A stretch of DNA of 64,000 nucleotides from an uncultured Gemmatimonadota bacterium. GTDB lineage: Bacteria; Gemmatimonadota; Gemmatimonadetes; Gemmatimonadales; Gemmatimonadaceae. The translations under genes were made by a program, and so were the position numbers. The stretch spans positions 1 through 64,000 of the forward strand of contig CAIRYG010000003.1 in NCBI GenBank assembly GCA_903882745.1, given 5' to 3'. This document shows positions 59,323 to 64,000 of the stretch, piece after piece. Position 1 is the first letter of the stretch; each line of letters starts with the position of its first letter. Under the pieces are notes generated by a model. It was not told where the DNA came from and did not search any database. It was given only the letters and a program-made list of their open reading frames with translations.

Positions 59323-62182
59323 GATCCGGCTTGATGACGAAGGGTTGCGTGTAGCTCTTCCCGGCAACGGTCAGCTTGGCCGTGAAGTTGCCTGTGGTCT
59401 GTGGCGGTGCGCCACCGCCGCCGCCCCGTCCGCCACGTCCGCCACCGCCGCCGCCTCGGCCACTGCCACCACCCGGAGTAAACACCACCCGGTGCATGCC
59501 GGCCGCAGTGGAGAATGGCGCCGGCGCCGGACGCCAGAGCGGCGAGGTGTTGGGGATTCGCTCCGGTGCTACCGTTGCAGCAGCCGTTGCAGCAACCGTT
59601 GCAGTCGGCGGTGCAAAGCTCCGCACCACCGCACCACTCGCATCCATGACGTCGAGCGTGACTGTTCCGGACACACCCGGCTTCAGGTAGTAATCCAGAT
59701 ACGCACCGTCCGCCGGGTTCTGGGCTTGTGGTTCGTCCTTCTGTGTGGGCGTGCCGTTGTCGCCGCCCTGATTGTAGAGGATCGCGTCGGCCGGCTTGAA
59801 CAAGTAGGCATCGCTCGCGAGCACCGTCGCGTTGACCTGCCGGAGCGGGGAGATGTCGTCAATCACCCAGAAGCCGCGACCGTGCGTCGCGACAATAAGG
59901 TCCGCGCCGTAGATCTCGAAATCGCGCACCGAGGTCACCGGCAGGTTGAGCTGCAACGGCTGCCAGCTGTCCCCGTCGTCGAGCGAGACAAACGCACCGC
60001 GCTCCGTGCCCGCGAAGAGCAGGCCACGACGCTTGGGATCTTCCTTCACCACATGGACGTACACACCCGCGGGCAATCCCTTGGTGATCTTCTGCCAGCT
60101 CTTGCCGCTGTCGCGCGTGCGGTAGATGTAGGGCTCGAAGTCTTGCAACTGATGGCGGTCGACGCTCGCGTACGCGACGTTCGCATCAAAGTGCGACCCT
60201 TCAATTCCGGTCACACGGCTCCACGCCGTGAGCTCCGGCGGCGTGACATTCTGCCACGTCTTGCCGTCGTCGGTCGTGAGCTGGATATACCCATCGTCAG
60301 TGCCGCACCACACCATCGGTGCCTTGAGTGGCGACGGGCACACCGCGTAAATCACGCCACGCTTTCCATTGCGATCCGTCTGCGCTGCAGCAGCGGCATC
60401 AAGCGTGCTCGGCACCCCTGGATCCGCCCGTGTAAGATCAGGACTGATTGGCGTCCACGTCTGCGCGGTGTCGGTGCTCTTGAAGAGCGACTCGCCCGCA
60501 TAGTACAACGCCTTCGGATCCGCCTTTGAGAGCACCAACGGTTGCGTCCAATCACTGCGACCCGCTGGCGCCTGTGTGGACGGCACATTGCGATTGTTCA
60601 CCAAATCAAAGCGTGCACCACGACCACCGTAGATGATCCCCGGATGCAGCGGATCACCAACCGTCATCCCGCTCTCGCCACCGGCGCCAATCGGCTCCCA
60701 GTCACGCATGGAGATGCCGGCGAACTTGCCGCGTGAGGCTACCGCGACCGCGCCGCTATCCTGCTGCGCACCGGTCACCCAATACGGAAAGCGCGGATCG
60801 ACCGACACGTGATAGATCTGCGCCGTGGGCTGGTTGAGCCAGCTGCTCCACGTCACTTCGGTCGCGTCGTCCGTTTTGGCGTTGCGCGTAATGATCGCAC
60901 CCTGGTCGCTCGCCACAATCATCGTGTTCGAGTCGTCCGGCGACACCCACGCCTGATGGTAGTCGTCACCACCCGGTGATCCGCGCAGTGCGACCCACGT
61001 CTTGCCGCCGTCCTTCGAGCGACTCACGGCCACGTTCGGCACGTACACGATATCCGCGTTCTTCGGATCGACCGCCACCTTCTCGAAGTACCAGCCGCGC
61101 CCGTGCAGCGCCTGATCGGCCGAGACGCGTGTCCAGCTCGCGCCCGCGTCATCGCTGCGGAAGAAGCCGCCGAGCGTCGCGGCGGCCGCGCCGCCACCGG
61201 CACCGCCGGCGCCACCACCACGTCCGCCCGCAGGCGGAGTTGCCGGCGCCGGCGCCTTCGGATCGGGCAACAGGCAATCCACCACCGCATACAGCCGCTT
61301 CGGATTGCTCGCCGCGATCGCGATGCCTGTGCGACCAATCCCCTCGGCGGGGAGGCCCTTGGTCATCGGCTTCCAGGTGGTACCACCGTCGACTGACTTC
61401 CACATCCCACCACCCGGGCCGTTCGACGGCGCGTAGGTGTACCAGGGTGGGCGCCGCGTGTTCCAGAGGCCGGCGTAGACAATCTTGGAGTTCGTCGGAT
61501 CGATCGCGACATCCACCGCGCCGACGTTGTCGTCCTTGAAGAGCACCCGCGTCCACGACTTGCCACCGTCGGTGGTGCGGAAGAGTCCGCGATCTTTGCT
61601 CGCTGCGTAGAGCGGTCCAATGGCGGCGACGAAGGCGATGTTCGGATTCTTCGGATCGACGGCGATGCGCCCAATATGCTGCGTGCCGTCGAGGCCGAGG
61701 TGCGTCCAGCTCTTCCCCGCGTCGGTTGTCTTGTAGACGCCGTTCCCGAATCCCATGGAATCGCGCAGGGTGGATTCGCCGCTCCCGACGTACACCGTGT
61801 CGGGGGCTGACGCTGCCACCGCGATAGCCCCAATGGAGGCAACCGGCTGTCCGTCGAAGATCGGGGTCCAGACGCGCCCGGCGTCGATGGACTTCCAGAC
61901 GCCGCCGTTGACGGCGCCGAAGTAGAACTCGTTCGGGCGTCCCGGCACGCCGGTCACCGCCGCGGTTCGGCCGCCGCGGAAGGGGCCGAGCATGCGCCAG
62001 CGAAGGCCCGAGTAGGCGCTGTCCGCCTGTTGGCGGCCGGTGCGAAGCAGGAACGGATCGTGCGCGCCGTCGCTGGTGGGCTGTGCGTTCAGCAGCCCGC
62101 TGCGAAGGAGCGGATCGAGCATCGGAATCGAGATTCCGAGTCGTCCGGCGAGCGCGAGAAAGTCACGACGGTTCTGCGTCAC
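59312..62182 (-). CDS. Tat-exported BNR/VPS10-sortilin-like propeller protein
   Basis: The 956-residue protein begins TQNRRDFLALAG, a twin-arginine signal (RRxFL), so it is likely exported folded. The body has many Asp-box/BNR-type repeats (GVWKSIDAGRVWTPI, GVYKTTDAGKSWTHL, GLFRTTDGGKSWTRV, GMWKSVDGGTTWKPM, YIYRTRDSGKSWQKI, AFVSLDDGDSWQPL), forming two propellers as in sortilin/VPS10 and related glycosidase-like proteins. The C-terminal part is a beta domain with a Gly/Arg-rich insert near nucleotides 59398-59475; another Gly-rich insert is near 61185-61255. The ligand is unknown. The start is a GTG with GAGG 6 nt upstream. A 12-bp repeat overlaps the stop. Confidence 0.88.
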   Translation of the reverse strand: MTQNRRDFLALAGRLGISIPMLDPLLRSGLLNAQPTSDGAHDPFLLRTGRQQADSAYSGLRWRMLGPFRGGRTAAVTGVPGRPNEFYFGAVNGGVWKSIDAGRVWTPIFDGQPVASIGAIAVAASAPDTVYVGSGESTLRDSMGFGNGVYKTTDAGKSWTHLGLDGTQHIGRIAVDPKNPNIAFVAAIGPLYAASKDRGLFRTTDGGKSWTRVLFKDDNVGAVDVAIDPTNSKIVYAGLWNTRRPPWYTYAPSNGPGGGMWKSVDGGTTWKPMTKGLPAEGIGRTGIAIAASNPKRLYAVVDCLLPDPKAPAPATPPAGGRGGGAGGAGGGAAAATLGGFFRSDDAGASWTRVSADQALHGRGWYFEKVAVDPKNADIVYVPNVAVSRSKDGGKTWVALRGSPGGDDYHQAWVSPDDSNTMIVASDQGAIITRNAKTDDATEVTWSSWLNQPTAQIYHVSVDPRFPYWVTGAQQDSGAVAVASRGKFAGISMRDWEPIGAGGESGMTVGDPLHPGIIYGGRGARFDLVNNRNVPSTQAPAGRSDWTQPLVLSKADPKALYYAGESLFKSTDTAQTWTPISPDLTRADPGVPSTLDAAAAAQTDRNGKRGVIYAVCPSPLKAPMVWCGTDDGYIQLTTDDGKTWQNVTPPELTAWSRVTGIEGSHFDANVAYASVDRHQLQDFEPYIYRTRDSGKSWQKITKGLPAGVYVHVVKEDPKRRGLLFAGTERGAFVSLDDGDSWQPLQLNLPVTSVRDFEIYGADLIVATHGRGFWVIDDISPLRQVNATVLASDAYLFKPADAILYNQGGDNGTPTQKDEPQAQNPADGAYLDYYLKPGVSGTVTLDVMDASGAVVRSFAPPTATVAATAAATVAPERIPNTSPLWRPAPAPFSTAAGMHRVVFTPGGGSGRGGGGGGRGGRGGGGGAPPQTTGNFTAKLTVAGKSYTQPFVIKPDPRG

Positions 62183-62279
62183 ATGAGCCTCAACGGTTGA
62201 AGGCGATGGTTGAAGCTACAGCGCGTCGGCGCCGTCCACCATCTCCTGAACCCAGAGGTTCAAGCAGAGGTCGCGCGTA

Positions 62280-63818
62280 CTACGGAACCACCAGAAACTG
62301 CCCCATCAGGCCAAGGTCTTCGTGGTTCGACATGTGGCAGTGGAACATGAACGCATCCGTACTGCTCGCGAAATCGGTGAATTTGGCGACCACCACCACC
62401 GATTCTCCTTTCGGGATATAGAACGTGTCCTTCCACCCCGATTCGTAGGCTTCTACGGGACCGCCGCTGCGCGAGATGATTTTGAACTGAATGTCGTGCA
62501 GGTGAATCGAGTGTCCGAAGATCTGGTTATTGACGATCGTCCATTTTTCGACCGCGTTCAGCTTGATGGTCTGATTGATGTAGCCGTGGTCGAAGAAGAC
62601 GTTGTCGAAGGAAAAGTTTCCGCCGGCCTGCCCACCAGTGATGTTGATGGTGCGGCTGTTCGTGACGTCGGCGAGCGTCCAATAGCGATTCGTGGTGAGC
62701 GCGCCCGGGAGCGTGGTGATGGCACCAGTGGTTGCCGCGGCGACATTGATGTGCAGAATGGGAAAGTCGGTGTTGTTGAGCAGACTGCCGTTAATCGGGC
62801 CGGCATTTCCGGACGGCGTCACGGGGTTCCCTTCGTTTCCTGGAAAGCCGAAGGTCTGGCCAGAGTTGAACGCCTTCAGGTCAAGTGACGCACCGACGGC
62901 GTCGCTTCCCAAGTTCACCAAGATTTCGACCCGTTCGCCGGGGAGCATGCGCACCCGCGTGACGCCAACCGGCGCATCGAGCAGCCCGCCATCGTTGGTG
63001 ATCACATAGAAGGTGCGATTGTCACTGAAGCCCAAGTTGAGCGCGCGCTCGATTTCCGCGTTGAGCAGCCGGAAGCGAACAAACTGCTTGGGGAGGCTCA
63101 CCTGCGCGTTCATCGTGCCGTTGGCGAGCATGTAGTCGCCGTAGTTGTCGATCACGATGTTCTTGGAGAACTGATTCGACGAGAGGAACCGCCGACTCGT
63201 CATCACGAGGGGGATGTCGTCGGTACCATAGGTGCGCGGCAGCTGCAGCGCCGACTCGATCGGATCCTTGATGATGATGAACCCGCCGGCCCCCATGGTG
63301 AGCTGGTCGTAGGTCTTCGTGTGCAGATGCGGGTGGTACCAATAGGTGCCGGCGTTGTTGCGCACGCGGAATGTCGGGCGCCAGGTTGTGGTAGGCGCGA
63401 TCGTCTGGTGCGGGCCGCCGTCCATCGAGGCGGGGATATGGAATCCGTGCCAGTGCACCGTGGTGGTGTCTGTCAGCGCGTTGGTCACATTCATCTGCAC
63501 GCTGTCGCCCTGATTCAGAATCAGAGTCGGGCCCCAGAACTGCTCCCCGTTGTAACCGTAGGTGTCGGTCGCCGTCCCGCTGCGAAACTGCTTGGTGGTT
63601 CGCGCGAGCGTGAGGTTGAAGCTCGTGCCCTGAAGCGTCGGCGGGATTCGCAGGTCGTTGTAGGTGCTGGAGCCTGCGTTCGTGCCGCCGTTCGTGGTGC
63701 CGTTCGTGTTGGTGGTATTGGTCAGCGTGTTTGCGCTGGTACTGCAGCTCATTGCGGTGGCAACCACGAGGATGCCAGCGCTGACAACGGCAAGCAGGGA
63801 ACGGGCAGTACGCAGCAT
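62280..63818 (-). CDS. Exported multicopper oxidase (CueO/bilirubin-oxidase type)
   Basis: The 512-residue protein has a lipoprotein-type signal (AMSCS; the Cys may be lipidated). A Thr/Asn/Gly-rich linker follows. Three cupredoxin domains hold the copper sites: TVHWHGFHIP, TYWYHPHLH, FGHSIHLHDIQF, and MFHCHMSNHEDLGLMGQF with the trinuclear His-Cys-His and the type-1 axial Met 10 residues after the Cys. It would oxidise Cu(I), Fe(II), Mn(II) or phenols in the periplasm or at the surface with O2. I chose MLRTARSLLA (ATG at 63818) because it starts the signal; GGAG precedes it. A nine-G tract lies just upstream. Confidence 0.92.
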   Translation of the reverse strand: MLRTARSLLAVVSAGILVVATAMSCSTSANTLTNTTNTNGTTNGGTNAGSSTYNDLRIPPTLQGTSFNLTLARTTKQFRSGTATDTYGYNGEQFWGPTLILNQGDSVQMNVTNALTDTTTVHWHGFHIPASMDGGPHQTIAPTTTWRPTFRVRNNAGTYWYHPHLHTKTYDQLTMGAGGFIIIKDPIESALQLPRTYGTDDIPLVMTSRRFLSSNQFSKNIVIDNYGDYMLANGTMNAQVSLPKQFVRFRLLNAEIERALNLGFSDNRTFYVITNDGGLLDAPVGVTRVRMLPGERVEILVNLGSDAVGASLDLKAFNSGQTFGFPGNEGNPVTPSGNAGPINGSLLNNTDFPILHINVAAATTGAITTLPGALTTNRYWTLADVTNSRTINITGGQAGGNFSFDNVFFDHGYINQTIKLNAVEKWTIVNNQIFGHSIHLHDIQFKIISRSGGPVEAYESGWKDTFYIPKGESVVVVAKFTDFASSTDAFMFHCHMSNHEDLGLMGQFLVVP

Positions 63819-63834
63819 CAACGAACTCCGGTAC

Positions 63835-63843
63835 GGGGGGGGG
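63835..63843. repeat. Nine-base G homopolymer upstream of the multicopper oxidase
   Basis: A run of nine G (C on the gene strand) lies 17-25 bp upstream of the multicopper oxidase start, just before its ribosome binding site. Homopolymers of this length are prone to slippage. The rest of the region to 64000 contains no further gene that I can support. Confidence 0.8.
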
Positions 63844-64000
63844 ACGAATGATAGGTATTCGACAGCGCGACCGGCAAAAGCATTCCATCTGAGGGGCACA
63901 CGGCGTCGCCAACGCCAGCGAAACAGCTCCGTCATGCATATTGGAAGTGAGGTCATCTCCGGATCCCCCTCCACCCCCGAGATTCATGTCCGTCAAGTTC

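Overview
The window is high-GC bacterial chromosome. The mix of very large SusC/RagA- and Oar-like TonB-dependent receptors, a SusD partner, many exported peptidases, VPS10/BNR-type secreted proteins and Gly/Arg-rich inserts in exported proteins resembles Gemmatimonadota. That assignment is inferred from protein style; there is no rRNA marker here. I saw no tRNA, rRNA, CRISPR array, transposase or phage gene. Coding density is high and no gap exceeds about 230 bp.

Layout: 1-3.5 kb holds a truncated NAD(P)-binding protein, an Ada-like metal-binding protein, a prokaryotic (6-4)-type photolyase homologue that seems to have lost its Fe-S ligands, and an SDR. 3.1-8.7 kb has a divergent DoxX pair, a DUF429 protein, a serralysin-like M10 protease without classical RTX repeats, a VOC protein and an aldehyde dehydrogenase. 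8.8-15.4 kb (minus) is a compact SusC-SusD-P1 peptidase-metallohydrolase operon. 15.6-21.9 kb is a catabolic locus: an M20 deacylase divergent from a symporter, SDR, tartrate-dehydrogenase-like enzyme and methylmalonate-semialdehyde dehydrogenase. 21.8-36.2 kb is mostly minus-strand exported proteins (VOC, PAP2, LVIVD, DUF305, M13, alpha/beta hydrolase, RibD-like, S15) with a plus-strand ABC-F ATPase and a barrel-less plug protein. 36.4-42.6 kb has a PEBP protein, a hybrid histidine kinase, Tgt and an M28 peptidase. 42.6-47.6 kb carries a TonB receptor, an ApbE-DUF2271 fusion and a PepSY membrane protein, probably an extracytoplasmic flavin redox or iron reduction system. 47.8-51.1 kb has a RuBisCO-like protein, YjbQ, an S1/P1 nuclease and TrmL. 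51.3-58.8 kb has an Oar-like receptor with an unusual helical C-terminal extension, a Gly-rich propeller-like partner, a second barrel-less plug protein and a lipocalin-like protein. 58.8-64 kb has a CcdC-like protein, a Tat-exported BNR/VPS10-like protein and a multicopper oxidase.

The genes suggest a scavenging heterotroph that takes up peptides and other polymers through TonB receptors and degrades them with several secreted peptidase families. Recurrent signals not explained by the genes are short 12-14 bp tandem arrays at or just after stop codons, Gly/Arg-rich inserts in unrelated exported proteins, and the absence of any recognisable HTH regulator.
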